Shown: positions 35,931 through 45,926, counted from the first letter of the stretch. The stretch: DNA of 64,000 nt from Vibrio superstes (GCF_003569005.1 NZ_BCUR01000004.1:1514003-1578002); one strand, 5' to 3'. The notes: generated from the sequence alone by a model not told the origin. Numbers and translations: made by a program.

Positions 35931-36941
35931 TTACAGATTCTTAACGATATCTTTAACCAAGTTGGGGCCTTTATAGATAAAGCCCGAGTAAACCTGCACC
36001 AATTTAGCACCAGCCTGCATCTTTTCTTTTGCCGAAACGTAAGAATCGATACCGCCAACACCAATAATTGGGATCTCATCGCCCAACTCCTGATGCAGCT
36101 TAGCGACAACCTCAGTACTACGCAGTTGCACTGGGCGACCGCTTAAACCACCCGCTTCATCTGCATGCTTCATACCAGCAACGATGGTACGGTCTAACGT
36201 AGTGTTAGTCGCGATTACTCCATCAATGCAGTGCTTGCGCAGTGAATCACAAATCTGAACAACCTCATCATCACTCAAGTCTGGAGCAATCTTAAGAGCA
36301 ACAGGTACATAGTTACCGTGTAACTCATTAAGTTCTTTTTGTTTGGCTTTCAAGTCACCAAGGAGTGAGTCTAATGCCTCACCATACTGAAGTGAACGAA
36401 GATCCGGTGTATTCGGTGAAGAAATATTGACTGCGATGTAGTCAGCGTACTGATACACTTTCTCCATACAAATCAGGTAGTCACTGTTACCCTCTTCGAT
36501 TGGTGTATCTTTATTCTTGCCAATGTTAATACCAAGAATGCCATCAAATTTGGCCTTCTTAACATTTTCGACTAGCGCATCAACACCTAGATTGTTGAAA
36601 CCCATTCGGTTGATGATGCCTTCCGCTTCTAGCAAACGGAACATACGAGGTTTGTCATTACCTGGCTGCGGACGTGGTGTCACTGTACCCACTTCTACGA
36701 AACCAAAGCCCATCGCATCGAATGCTTCAATACATTCTGCATTTTTGTCTAGACCCGCAGCCAAACCCACTGGGTTTCTGAAGGTTAGACCCATACATTC
36801 AACAGGACGATGTGGCAGTTTTTGACGATAGAAAAGATCGAGAGGAGTGCCGGTAATTTTTGGAAGATAATTAATTGCGAGATCGTGCGCCGTTTCGGCG
36901 TCGAATTGAAATAAGCCAGTTCTGGCAAGACGGTAGAGCAT
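35931..36941 (-). CDS. pyrD: Dihydroorotate dehydrogenase (quinone), class 2
   Basis: This 336-residue protein has the N-terminal amphipathic helix region that docks to the membrane and takes quinone. FMN-binding [23 protein letters not shown] and the catalytic Ser loop [12 protein letters not shown] follow, and late [19 protein letters not shown]. It oxidises dihydroorotate to orotate in pyrimidine synthesis. A GGAGG site precedes the ATG. A strong terminator for the upstream gdh gene ends only about 12 bp before the ATG, so the pyrD promoter must lie within the gdh 3' end, or pyrD depends on read-through. Confidence 0.97.
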   Translation of the reverse strand: MLYRLARTGLFQFDAETAHDLAINYLPKITGTPLDLFYRQKLPHRPVECMGLTFRNPVGLAAGLDKNAECIEAFDAMGFGFVEVGTVTPRPQPGNDKPRMFRLLEAEGIINRMGFNNLGVDALVENVKKAKFDGILGINIGKNKDTPIEEGNSDYLICMEKVYQYADYIAVNISSPNTPDLRSLQYGEALDSLLGDLKAKQKELNELHGNYVPVALKIAPDLSDDEVVQICDSLRKHCIDGVIATNTTLDRTIVAGMKHADEAGGLSGRPVQLRSTEVVAKLHQELGDEIPIIGVGGIDSYVSAKEKMQAGAKLVQVYSGFIYKGPNLVKDIVKNL

Positions 36942-36952
36942 TGTGCCTCCGA

Positions 36953-36981
36953 TAAAAAAAAGCCCCGTGTAAACGGGGCTG
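36953..36981 (-). terminator. Terminator between gdh and pyrD
   Basis: A perfect 8-bp GC-rich stem (AGCCCCGT/ACGGGGCT) with a GTAA-type loop is followed leftward by TTTTTTT, just past the gdh stop at 36988. Confidence 0.92.
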
Positions 36982-36987
36982 TATTAT

Positions 36988-39900
36988 TTACTTTGTAGCT
37001 TCACAATTCAAGTTCAAAAGCATCAACTCTCTCAAAGCAACGGAAAATTTAGCAAATTCATGCACATTACCCACCTTAAACTCGTTCAAGGTATTCTCCC
37101 AACGTTGCAATGCGATACGATTGCTGACGATCCAGTTTTCAATGGTCTCTTCTTCTGAAAGAGGTGAATCGCCACAATTGCATTTCAACACTTGCACAGT
37201 CAGTTGACGTTGCTGCCAATCGAGGTCTTCTCTGAAGGCGGCTCGAGCTAATGCCTGCCAGTTGTTATCCACTACCTGATTATTAATTTGATCAAGGAAC
37301 CAATGTAGAGACAATCTATCACCTAAGTAGAAATAGAGTTTTGCAGTGCGTTCTATGGTGGTACCACACTCTTTTGCCGCTAGGGAAATATCGTAACAGC
37401 AGTACAGGCTTGAAAGTCTGGCTAAGTAATTAGCCAATGATTTATCAACGCCCTTCTCAATCCATTGCTGGGCAATGGTTTGATGTTGCTCCACTTCACT
37501 TGGCACCAAGAATTGATCAAGCTTACTCACGATAACCTCAACGTCAGCTTTGAAACGCTCAACCAGTTGTTCGACACTACTATTGTGTGAACGATTTCTT
37601 AGCATCCAACGGGTTAATCGTCTCAACGTTCGACGTATCACGACCATGAGTTGGTATTGGACACCGGTTTCAATGCGATTGTCATGTTTACGAATGTTGC
37701 TAAACACCTCAGAGAACTTAAACAATTCTTTAGACGCAGCAAAGGCATTCGCTATATCAACAACACTTGCGCCTGTTTCTTCTTGAAGACGGGTAACGAA
37801 ATTACATCCCATTTCATTAACTATCTCATTAGCAAGTGCCGTTGCAATGATTTCACTACGTAGTGGATGAGAATCCATACTTGCAGAATAGTTACGTCGT
37901 AACCTATCAGGAAAGTACTCCACCAGCATACGAGAGTGATATTTATCATTTGCGATCGCATCAGTGGCAAGCTGCTCTTTTAATAGCATTTTTCCATAAG
38001 CCACCAGCACAGAGAGTTCAGGTCTACTCAGGCCAACACCCTGCTTTTCTCGCTCTTGAAGCTGCTCATCATCAGGAATGTATTCAAGTTGTCTGTCTAG
38101 ATGACCCGCTTTCTCCATAGTGTGAATAAAGCGCATTTGCTCTTTCATACCATTAACGCCTTGCTCTTCTGTCACAGAGATTGACTCAGCTTGACAATAG
38201 GCATGGTGCAATACGATTTCCGAAACGTCTTGTTCCATCGAATCAAGAATTTCATTTCTTTGCTTTAACGTAAGGTCACTATTTTGCACTAAGCCATTGA
38301 GCAGGATCTTAATGTTTACCTCATTATCAGAGCTATCCACTCCGCCTACATTATCAATAAAGTCGGTATTGACACGCCCCCCGTTCAGCGCAAATTCAAT
38401 TCGCCCAAGTTGGGTCAGTCCGAGGTTGCCCCCTTCACCGACAACTTTTGCACGGAGTTGATTGCCGTTGATGCGCAATGAGTCATTGGCTCTATCGCCG
38501 ACTTCAGAATGGCTTTCTTTGCTCGATTTAACATAGGTGCCGATGCCGCCATTCCATAATAGATCCACTTGCATCTTTAAAATATGCTTTATAAGTTCAT
38601 TGGGCGCCAGCGCGTCTTCACTTGTGCCTAACATTGCCTTTACTTCAGGTGACAGTGTCACTGATTTTGCTTTTCTAGAGAAAACGCCACCACCCTTTGA
38701 AATCAGAGACTTATCATAGTCATCCCAACCTGTTCGCGGCGTATTGAATAAACGATCGCGCTCTTTGTAGGAACTTGCGGCATCCGGATTAGGATCAATG
38801 AAAATATGAAGGTGGTTAAACGCTGCTTGCAGCAAGATATGTTTAGACAACAGCATGCCATTACCAAACACGTCACCCGCCATGTCACCCACACCAATAA
38901 CCGTAAAGTTTGTTGTTTGACAGTTCACGCCTAACTCACGGAAATGTCGTTTGACCGATTCCCACCCCCCTTTTGCCGTAATACCCATGACTTTATGGTC
39001 ATAACCATTTGAACCGCCAGAAGCAAATGCATCCCCCAGCCAGAAGTTGTAGTCTTCAGACACGCTATTGGCGATATCAGAAAACGTAGCGGTGCCTTTG
39101 TCCGCAGCTACAACCAGATATGAATCATCTTCATCGTGACGAACAACATTGGTTGGCGGTACTAAGTTGCCTTCTACAATATTGTCAGCCACATCGAGCA
39201 AAGAGCTGATGAACATGCGGTAGCAACGCTGTCCTTCGGCAAAGATCTCGTCTCTACCCGACAGCGTATGTTGTTTTTTACAAACAAAGCCGCCTTTTGC
39301 TCCGACAGGTAAAATCACCGTATTTTTAACTTGCTGCGCTTTCACTAGGCCCAGCACTTCGGTTCGAAAATCCTCTTGTCTGTCCGACCAACGTAAACCG
39401 CCACGCGCGACTTTGCCTCCGCGAAGATGCACGCCTTCTACGTCTGGCGAATATACGAACATCTCAAACTCTGGCACAGGTTTCGGGATCTCAGGGATCT
39501 TCTTAGGACTGAGTTTTAATGCCAAACACGGCTTGCGCTCGCCATCTTTGGTTTGCTGATAGTAGTTGGTACGTAGCGTTGCTCGTATCATCTCTACATA
39601 ACGACGCACGATACGATCATCATCGAGGCTCTCTACTTTCTCTAGTTGATCTTTGATCTGCTTGATCACTTTCAACTGAGAGGCATCGTCACCGTTATTT
39701 TTTGGAAGGAAGCGTTTTTCAAACAGCGTCACCAGGTTATTGGCAAGCTTAGGGTGCGCGGCTAACGTATCTCCAATGTAGTGCTGACTGAAAGGAAAAC
39801 CAACCTGGCGCATATACTTAGCGTAAGCACGTAAGATTGTGGTCTCCACACCGGTAAGACCCGCACCTAGAATGAGTCGATTAAAACCATCATTCTCTAG

Positions 39901-41832
39901 CTCCCCTTTCCATACACCGGCAAACGCTTGTTGGAAACGGTCTCTGACCTTATTAAAATCAACCGCATTACTGCCTTTATGCAGCATAGAGAAGTCCAAG
40001 ATCCAATAGGTCTCACCATTCTTGGTCTCGACTTGATAAGGAGACTCGCCGATGACTCTTAGATCAAAGTTCTCCAGCATAGGCATCACATCTGACAAAT
40101 GAATTGGCGAGTGCTTATGATAGAGTTTAAGGTGAACTACCTTTGAATCGATTAGCTCTTCTTGTGGTCTGTAGAAAAGCATTCCAAGCTGATTAAACTC
40201 ATTTAAGAGTTCTAAACGCTCTATATCCGCAACGGCCGCATTGGGTAGCACCGCTTCTTGATACGATCTTGGGAAGGCTTCCATATAGCGCTTAGCAATA
40301 GGTAAGCCTCGACTTTCGCCCAAACTAGACACTACCGCTTGCTCTAATCTATCGCCCCACGTAGACGACGCTTCCATCAAGTCTTGTTCAATGCTCTTGG
40401 TATCGAAGGTCAGGTTACTGTCTTCAACACGCACAATGTAATGAGTGCGAGCAAGCGGGCTTTCAGAAAAGTAGGTGGTAAACTCTACTTCTTGGTTTGT
40501 GTTGAATGCGCGCTTGAAGATGCGTTGAGTTTGGCGTCGAAGCTCGGTGTTATAACGCTCTTTTGTCACATACACCATACAGCTTAAGAAGCGACCAAAC
40601 GGGTCTTTACGCACAAACAATCGGATCATGTCTCGATCTTGCATCTGCACTACGCCCATCCCTATGTGCAAAAGCTCTTCTTCACTGGCTTGTAGCAGTT
40701 CATCTCTAGGATAGGTTTCTAAGATGTTGTGTAGGGCTTTGAACGCATACGACCCTTTTAAAAAGCCGCTGCCTTCTAGAATACGCGCTACTTTGTTGCG
40801 GACTAAAGGAATGCTCTCAACGCTTTGGTTATATACCGCTGAAGTATAAAGGCCGGTAAATCTATGCTCTCCAATGACTCTACCTTGCTTATCAAAGGTT
40901 TTAATACCTATGTAGTCATTGTAAGCAGGTCTATGGATACGAGATGGACGGTTGCCTTTAGTTAGAATGAGGATATACGGCTTAGTGGCCTCTTCTCTCG
41001 CAGACTCAGAAAAATTAGAAAGCTTAGTCGCGCGTACGCGAGATTGATCGGTAAACAAACCTAGCCCAGCTTCTTCTGTTGGCTCTAGGATTTGTTCGTC
41101 ATTAACTTCGACAAGTCGGTACTCTTTGTACCCCATCAAAGTGAAGTTGTGATCGCCTAGCCAATTCAAAAACTCGAGGGATTCTTCAACATGTTTGTTA
41201 TCTATGCCTTTAACTTTTTCAAGTCCCTTCACCTGCTTAACGACTTTCTTTAAGGCGTCTGTCATAGGTTGCCAATCATTCACAACCGAATGTGTATCGC
41301 GAACGACACTCTCTAACTCTTGTTGCAGATCATCCATCTGACTCTTATTAGAGAGTCTATCCACCTCAATATGGAACACCGACTGCAGTTGGCCATCGAG
41401 GGTTTTGTTGTTGATATCAAACACTTTGCCATTCTTTAGGTGCAGCTTGGCTGGGCCATGCAACATTATGTGACTGGATAGTCCCATACGTGACAGTGTC
41501 ATTTTAATGGAGTCAACCAAGAAGGACATATCGGGTAAGATGATCTCAACTATGGTGTGCGTTGACTGCCAGCCATGTCGGCTCAAGGTTGGGTTAAATA
41601 CCTTTACCGATAAATCATCCAGATCCTTCTCTTTCATATGTTGCCAGAGGCTTACCACAGCGCCATACAAATCAGACTCATTTCGAGAAACTAGGTCATC
41701 ATGCGAGATATTGCTAAATAGATGTTGCGCAAGCTTAGTCACTACAGTTTGATGAGCGGGATCAAGCTTGTCTTCGATCAGTTGATAGACTTTTTCAAGT
41801 AGTACAGGGACTAGGGGTTCACGTGCATTCAT
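36988..41832 (-). CDS. NAD-specific glutamate dehydrogenase, large (about 180 kDa) type
   Basis: This very large protein of 1614 residues has the expected architecture: N-terminal ACT-like regulatory region (about 1-700), catalytic core about 730-1230, and helical C-terminus. Core motifs are RGGKVARGGLRWSDRQEDFRTEVLGLVKAQQVKNTVILPVGAKGGF (substrate Lys), VGVGDMAGDVFGNGMLLS (dinucleotide loop) and VGEGGNLGLTQLGR. It oxidises glutamate to 2-oxoglutarate and ammonium for catabolism. The start is an ATG with GGAG eight bases upstream; a GTG three codons earlier is less likely. It is an insertion relative to the E. coli pepN-pyrD order. An exact matS lies within. Confidence 0.96.
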   Translation of the reverse strand: MNAREPLVPVLLEKVYQLIEDKLDPAHQTVVTKLAQHLFSNISHDDLVSRNESDLYGAVVSLWQHMKEKDLDDLSVKVFNPTLSRHGWQSTHTIVEIILPDMSFLVDSIKMTLSRMGLSSHIMLHGPAKLHLKNGKVFDINNKTLDGQLQSVFHIEVDRLSNKSQMDDLQQELESVVRDTHSVVNDWQPMTDALKKVVKQVKGLEKVKGIDNKHVEESLEFLNWLGDHNFTLMGYKEYRLVEVNDEQILEPTEEAGLGLFTDQSRVRATKLSNFSESAREEATKPYILILTKGNRPSRIHRPAYNDYIGIKTFDKQGRVIGEHRFTGLYTSAVYNQSVESIPLVRNKVARILEGSGFLKGSYAFKALHNILETYPRDELLQASEEELLHIGMGVVQMQDRDMIRLFVRKDPFGRFLSCMVYVTKERYNTELRRQTQRIFKRAFNTNQEVEFTTYFSESPLARTHYIVRVEDSNLTFDTKSIEQDLMEASSTWGDRLEQAVVSSLGESRGLPIAKRYMEAFPRSYQEAVLPNAAVADIERLELLNEFNQLGMLFYRPQEELIDSKVVHLKLYHKHSPIHLSDVMPMLENFDLRVIGESPYQVETKNGETYWILDFSMLHKGSNAVDFNKVRDRFQQAFAGVWKGELENDGFNRLILGAGLTGVETTILRAYAKYMRQVGFPFSQHYIGDTLAAHPKLANNLVTLFEKRFLPKNNGDDASQLKVIKQIKDQLEKVESLDDDRIVRRYVEMIRATLRTNYYQQTKDGERKPCLALKLSPKKIPEIPKPVPEFEMFVYSPDVEGVHLRGGKVARGGLRWSDRQEDFRTEVLGLVKAQQVKNTVILPVGAKGGFVCKKQHTLSGRDEIFAEGQRCYRMFISSLLDVADNIVEGNLVPPTNVVRHDEDDSYLVVAADKGTATFSDIANSVSEDYNFWLGDAFASGGSNGYDHKVMGITAKGGWESVKRHFRELGVNCQTTNFTVIGVGDMAGDVFGNGMLLSKHILLQAAFNHLHIFIDPNPDAASSYKERDRLFNTPRTGWDDYDKSLISKGGGVFSRKAKSVTLSPEVKAMLGTSEDALAPNELIKHILKMQVDLLWNGGIGTYVKSSKESHSEVGDRANDSLRINGNQLRAKVVGEGGNLGLTQLGRIEFALNGGRVNTDFIDNVGGVDSSDNEVNIKILLNGLVQNSDLTLKQRNEILDSMEQDVSEIVLHHAYCQAESISVTEEQGVNGMKEQMRFIHTMEKAGHLDRQLEYIPDDEQLQEREKQGVGLSRPELSVLVAYGKMLLKEQLATDAIANDKYHSRMLVEYFPDRLRRNYSASMDSHPLRSEIIATALANEIVNEMGCNFVTRLQEETGASVVDIANAFAASKELFKFSEVFSNIRKHDNRIETGVQYQLMVVIRRTLRRLTRWMLRNRSHNSSVEQLVERFKADVEVIVSKLDQFLVPSEVEQHQTIAQQWIEKGVDKSLANYLARLSSLYCCYDISLAAKECGTTIERTAKLYFYLGDRLSLHWFLDQINNQVVDNNWQALARAAFREDLDWQQRQLTVQVLKCNCGDSPLSEEETIENWIVSNRIALQRWENTLNEFKVGNVHEFAKFSVALRELMLLNLNCEATK
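38649..38661. other. matS site (MatP binding), exact consensus
   Basis: GTGACAGTGTCAC fits GTGACRNYGTCAC at every position. It lies in the glutamate dehydrogenase gene. A 12/13 match (GTGACAGTGTCAT) occurs at 41490-41502 in the same gene. Confidence 0.85.
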
Positions 41833-42034
41833 GGGGCACACTCCGTCAGAGATTTTTATTGTTATGTTAATGCAAGGCTAGTAAATCACGTCACACAAGC
41901 AGATAAATCTGCCTATTGGCGCTATTGTAGGTTTTTTATTTCATCATCGTTACATAATTAAAGGCGCATTCTCTAAAAATCTTCAATATGTGACGAAACT
42001 GTTAATAAGCAAATCTTTCCCTTGAATATAGAAC

Positions 42035-42066
42035 AAAAAAAGGCTTAGCGTCATGCTAAGCCTTTT
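42035..42066 (-). terminator. Terminator of pepN
   Basis: A perfect 9-bp stem (AGGCTTAGC/GCTAAGCCT) is flanked by A-run and T-run, 29 bp past the pepN stop. It could work in both directions. Confidence 0.92.
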
Positions 42067-42094
42067 CATTCATAAGCAATTGTTTGTTATGTAA

Positions 42095-44698
42095 TTATTT
42101 AAGTGCAGCTTCTACTTTTTCAAACAAATCTTTCGCCAAGTTAGGCGTATCGCGCAATACCTCTAACTCTTTGCGCATCATTTGCTTTCGTTGCTCGTCG
42201 TATCGGGCGAATTTAAGCATTGGGTCTATTAAACGTGATGCGACTTGCGGGTTGCTTGTATTCAATTTTGCTAGCATCTCCCCTGCAAATTGATAGCCAC
42301 TGCCGTCTATAGCATGGAAGCCGTAAGGGTTGTTAAAGAATGAACCCAATACACTGCGAACTCGGTTAGGATTCTGCATGCTAAATGCGCTGTGCTCCAT
42401 GGCAGATTTCACTACAGATAGCGCATTCGAACTCGGCTTTGAACCTTGCAGCATAAACCACTTATCCATCACCAATCCATCGTGACTCCAGCGTTCACTA
42501 AACGCATTCATCAGGACGTCACGGCTTTCTAGATCAGATTGGTTTGCCGACGAAAGTGCCCCTATGGTATCGGTCATGTTATCGCTGGCTTCGAACTGCA
42601 GCTTCGCAAGATGCTGATGTTCTTCTAAACACGATAGAAACCCTAAACAGGTATTACGAAGAGCGCGCTGAGCAATGCTTTGATGGGAAATGTCATACTC
42701 ACCCCCATTCAGTGATTGATAAGAGAGTAACAGTTCGTTCTCAAGGCCTTTGCCAAGTGCTAGCTTAAGCTGTTTAAGCGCCTTTGAAATGCCATCAATA
42801 TCTATGGTTTCAAACCAACCGCTGACTTCACTATGAGGAGGTAATGTTAACGCTTCAGCAACAAAGGCTTTGTCTAAGCTCTCATCAAGGAGCAAGGCTT
42901 TGAACGAATTAATCACATCAAGAGAGAGCTCAATATCGACTCCCTCGGTAACCGCATGCTTTATGTATTGAGACAGTAGTGTCTGCCCCGCATCCCAGCG
43001 CGAGACTTCATTGGTAGAACACTTCATCAGCTGAACCAACTGAGTTTCCGAATAGTCATATTCTAGCTTCACAGGAGCGGTAAACTCTCGAAGCAATGAA
43101 GGGGTTGGCTTTTCGTCAACGTGCTCAAATACAAAACGGTGCGATTCTTGGGTAATGTGCAGTAGTGACCCTACTTCCTTTTCATCGATGATTAGTGGAA
43201 TAACAGAGCCATCTTGGCGATACAGTTCAATATCAAACGGTATATGCAGAGGCAACTTCTCTTCTTGAGTGGCAGTTGGCGCCGTATATTGACGAACATT
43301 TAGGGTGTAGGTCTTGCTAGTCGCGTCGTACTCATCGGTAACCGTTACGGTTGGCGTGCCTGATTGACTGTACCAACGCTTAAACTGGCTCAAATCAACA
43401 CCAGAGGCATCTTGCATTGCCGCGACAAAGTCATCACATGTCGCAGCAGTGCCATCGTGACGCTCAAAATACAGCTTCATGCCGGATTGGAATCCTTCCT
43501 CTCCCAACAAGGTATGAATCATTCGAATCACTTCACTGCCCTTTTCATATACGGTCAAGGTATAGAAGTTATTCATCTCTATTACTTTGTCCGGACGTAT
43601 TGGGTGCGACATTGGGCTTGCGTCTTCGGCAAACTGTGGGCCACGAATAATGCGCACGTTATTGATTCGGTTTACCGGACGAGAACCCAGATCACTAGAA
43701 AACTCTTGGTCTCTAAATACCGTTAAACCTTCTTTTAGGCTTAACTGAAACCAATCACGGCAGGTGACTCGGTTGCCTGTCCAGTTATGGAAATACTCAT
43801 GACCAATAACGGCTTCGATGCCTAGGTAATCTTTGTCTGTTGCAGAGGCTTGATCCGCAAGGACATATTTTGAATTGAAGACATTAAGTCCCTTGTTCTC
43901 CATCGCGCCCATATTAAAGAAATCTACCGCTACGATCATGTAGATATCAAGGTCATACTCTAAGTCGAACCGCTCTTCGTCCCACTTCATGGAATTTTTG
44001 AGGCTGAGCATCGCATGATGAGCTCTATTAAGGTTGCCCTTATCAACAAAAATCTCTAGAGCGACTTTACGCCCAGAGCGCGTAGTATAGCTATCGACCA
44101 ATTGGTCAAAATCACCGGCTACTAAAGCGAATAAGTAGCTTGGCTTTGGGTGCGGGTCTTGCCATTTCACCCAATGACGACCATTTTCTAGTTCGCCTTC
44201 TGCGATCTTATTACCGTTACTGAGTAGGAATGGAAAGTCAGCTTTGTCTGCTTCTATTGTGGTGGTGTACTTAGCCAATACATCCGGTCTATCAAGGAAG
44301 TAAGTAATGCGCCTGAAACCTTCTGCCTCACATTGAGTGCAAAACGCGCCATCTGAAAGATACAACCCCTCAAGCGCAGTGTTGGCAGATGGATTGAGTT
44401 CAGTGGTGATAGCCATATCAAATTGAGTCGGTAAGTTTGAGATAATCAAACCTTCATCATTCAATTCATAGTCACTCCAATCAACGCCATTGATGTGCAG
44501 TGCTTTGAGATTCAGCTGTTCCCCAACCAAGCTTAAACGTGTCGTATCGTCGTTGGCCAAAACCGTCGATGTTGCAACCACCACTGTTTGCGTTTGATGC
44601 AGTTTAAATACCAGATCGATGCTATCGATATTGTGAGAAGGGGTTGCGTAGTCTTTACGATATTTAGCGACAGGCTGAACAGGAGCTGCGTCTTTCAT
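42095..44698 (-). CDS. pepN: Aminopeptidase N (M1 family)
   Basis: This 867-residue protein (E. coli 870) has the exopeptidase motif GAMENKGLN near 260. The zinc site HEYFHNWTGNRVTCRDWFQLSLKEG (HExxH-x18-E) is near 298-320, and a Tyr/Arg-rich ERAP-like helical C-terminus follows. It removes N-terminal residues from peptides in the cytoplasm; there is no signal peptide. The gene has its own promoter region and terminator. Confidence 0.97.
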   Translation of the reverse strand: MKDAAPVQPVAKYRKDYATPSHNIDSIDLVFKLHQTQTVVVATSTVLANDDTTRLSLVGEQLNLKALHINGVDWSDYELNDEGLIISNLPTQFDMAITTELNPSANTALEGLYLSDGAFCTQCEAEGFRRITYFLDRPDVLAKYTTTIEADKADFPFLLSNGNKIAEGELENGRHWVKWQDPHPKPSYLFALVAGDFDQLVDSYTTRSGRKVALEIFVDKGNLNRAHHAMLSLKNSMKWDEERFDLEYDLDIYMIVAVDFFNMGAMENKGLNVFNSKYVLADQASATDKDYLGIEAVIGHEYFHNWTGNRVTCRDWFQLSLKEGLTVFRDQEFSSDLGSRPVNRINNVRIIRGPQFAEDASPMSHPIRPDKVIEMNNFYTLTVYEKGSEVIRMIHTLLGEEGFQSGMKLYFERHDGTAATCDDFVAAMQDASGVDLSQFKRWYSQSGTPTVTVTDEYDATSKTYTLNVRQYTAPTATQEEKLPLHIPFDIELYRQDGSVIPLIIDEKEVGSLLHITQESHRFVFEHVDEKPTPSLLREFTAPVKLEYDYSETQLVQLMKCSTNEVSRWDAGQTLLSQYIKHAVTEGVDIELSLDVINSFKALLLDESLDKAFVAEALTLPPHSEVSGWFETIDIDGISKALKQLKLALGKGLENELLLSYQSLNGGEYDISHQSIAQRALRNTCLGFLSCLEEHQHLAKLQFEASDNMTDTIGALSSANQSDLESRDVLMNAFSERWSHDGLVMDKWFMLQGSKPSSNALSVVKSAMEHSAFSMQNPNRVRSVLGSFFNNPYGFHAIDGSGYQFAGEMLAKLNTSNPQVASRLIDPMLKFARYDEQRKQMMRKELEVLRDTPNLAKDLFEKVEAALK

Positions 44699-44900
44699 TC
44701 CTACTTCCTATGTAATGATGTTGTAGAGGGTTTAGGGTCTATTTTTATTACAAAAATTACAAGTGTTAGGCACGTTCGAGCTTAATAATTTGTAGCCTAG
44801 ATAGAACTTATATCCGGTCTTGGTTATTTAGCGCTCAATCTAGACTTCGTCAATCAAATCTACCTAGCAATGTCTGCCCTTTATTCAATCGTTACGACAT

Positions 44901-44927
44901 AAAAAAGGCACCTTGTCGGTGCCTTTT
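44901..44927 (-). terminator. Terminator of the lipocalin-like secreted protein gene
   Basis: A perfect 9-bp stem (AAAGGCACC/GGTGCCTTT) with a 5-nt loop and a T-run on the minus strand lies 14 bp past the stop. Confidence 0.92.
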
Positions 44928-44940
44928 CCTGAAACAAGAT

Positions 44941-45600
44941 TCACCGCATTCGCGCCAGTTCGGCGTACATATCTGTGCCTGTACCGGACAGAGTCAGTGT
45001 GTCGTCATTTAAACTATAGCTCGATTGGGTTTCGCCGTTTTCATAGAGCAACACTAAGTGCTCGTTTTCAATGTAATAGATGCCGCGTTTGATGGACTCT
45101 TGGCCTTGTTCTCCACTGGCACGAAACATAAACACAAAGTCTGGCTGAAGTATCAGATCCAATTTTTGAACCTTACTAGCAAGGATATCTTCGCCCGCCA
45201 GTACCTGGCTTGACCAAATGCCTGCGAGAGGTTTCGACAGCGCTTTATGAAAGGTTATGCCGTTAAGATTCAGGCGATTGTGAGTAGTCTTGTATGCGTA
45301 AATTTGCGGAGTTGATGTGTTCAGGCCGAGTACAACGGTATCGTCACTGGCGTTGTACAATCCTTCCCAGCGTTCTACAGAATAGTCTTTCTTCTGAATG
45401 TCGATTGTAAAATAATAGTTTGAGTCAAAGCTCAGTCGAATAGTTAAAAAGTCATCCTGTGTAGACTCCGGAGCAGGATTAGTGATGTACCATTCCCCTA
45501 ACAAAAACGGATAGTCAAAACTCGGTTCTTTATTTTCATTAGCACTGACATTAAATGACTGTAGCGCGACCAAGAAGAAGATAAACAAAATTCTGCGCAT
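44941..45600 (-). CDS. Secreted protein with two lipocalin-like repeats, function unknown
   Basis: The product has 219 residues with a signal peptide (MRRILFIFFLVALQSFNVSA). Two internal repeats are visible: about 30-120 (LLGEWYIT...LTIRLSFDSNYYFTI...WEGLYN...VVLGL...NRLNLNGI) and about 125-215 (LAGIWSSQ...LDLILQPDFVFMF...KRGIYYIENEHLVLLY...DTLTLSG). Both share the G-x-W opening and beta-strand pattern of small lipocalin-like barrels. I recognise no named family. Two ATGs lie in tandem; AGGA spacing favours the second (45600). A strong CRP-like site lies 63-84 bp upstream. Confidence 0.7.
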   Translation of the reverse strand: MRRILFIFFLVALQSFNVSANENKEPSFDYPFLLGEWYITNPAPESTQDDFLTIRLSFDSNYYFTIDIQKKDYSVERWEGLYNASDDTVVLGLNTSTPQIYAYKTTHNRLNLNGITFHKALSKPLAGIWSSQVLAGEDILASKVQKLDLILQPDFVFMFRASGEQGQESIKRGIYYIENEHLVLLYENGETQSSYSLNDDTLTLSGTGTDMYAELARMR

Positions 45601-45662
45601 CATTAATCCTTAGTTTTCCCCAAACAATTAAAGCTTAGGTACTCTTCTACGATAATGCGAAG

Positions 45663-45684
45663 AATTTTGATCTAAATCACATTT
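45663..45684. promoter_or_regulatory. CRP-like operator
   Basis: The 22-bp site has the core TTGATCTAAATCACA and matches the ideal CRP site at 19 of 22 positions. The core also matches an FNR box at nine of ten positions. It lies 63-84 bp upstream of the lipocalin-like gene, a usual activator distance, and 4 bp from repeat copy D. Confidence 0.65.
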
Positions 45685-45687
45685 ATT

Positions 45688-45849
45688 ATACCAATCGTAC
45701 TAATTAACTGGTCATTCTAACTTGTTAAAATGCTCGACAACGGTGTTAGAATTTTTGATTGTAGAATAACTACTTATCGAAAAATTCTGCCTTGTTCTCG
45801 AGCATTTTTCCTGCGTTATTTCTGATCACTTACTTAGTGTGATTGGTAT
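45688..45849. repeat. 162-bp MITE-like palindromic repeat, copy D
   Basis: The element has the same length and termini (ATACCAATC/GATTGGTAT) as copies A and B. It sits between the CRP-like site and the prc terminator in the 45604-45926 gap. Confidence 0.8.
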
Positions 45850-45875
45850 TATTTATCAAGAAAACAATAACAGCA

Positions 45876-45905
45876 TAAAAAAAGGTGGCTAATAAGCCAC
45901 CTTTT
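45876..45905 (-). terminator. Terminator of prc
   Basis: A perfect 11-bp stem (AAAAGGTGGCT/AGCCACCTTTT) with an AATA loop lies 21 bp past the prc stop. Confidence 0.93.
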
Positions 45906-45926
45906 ACATCGTATATTTCAGCAATG

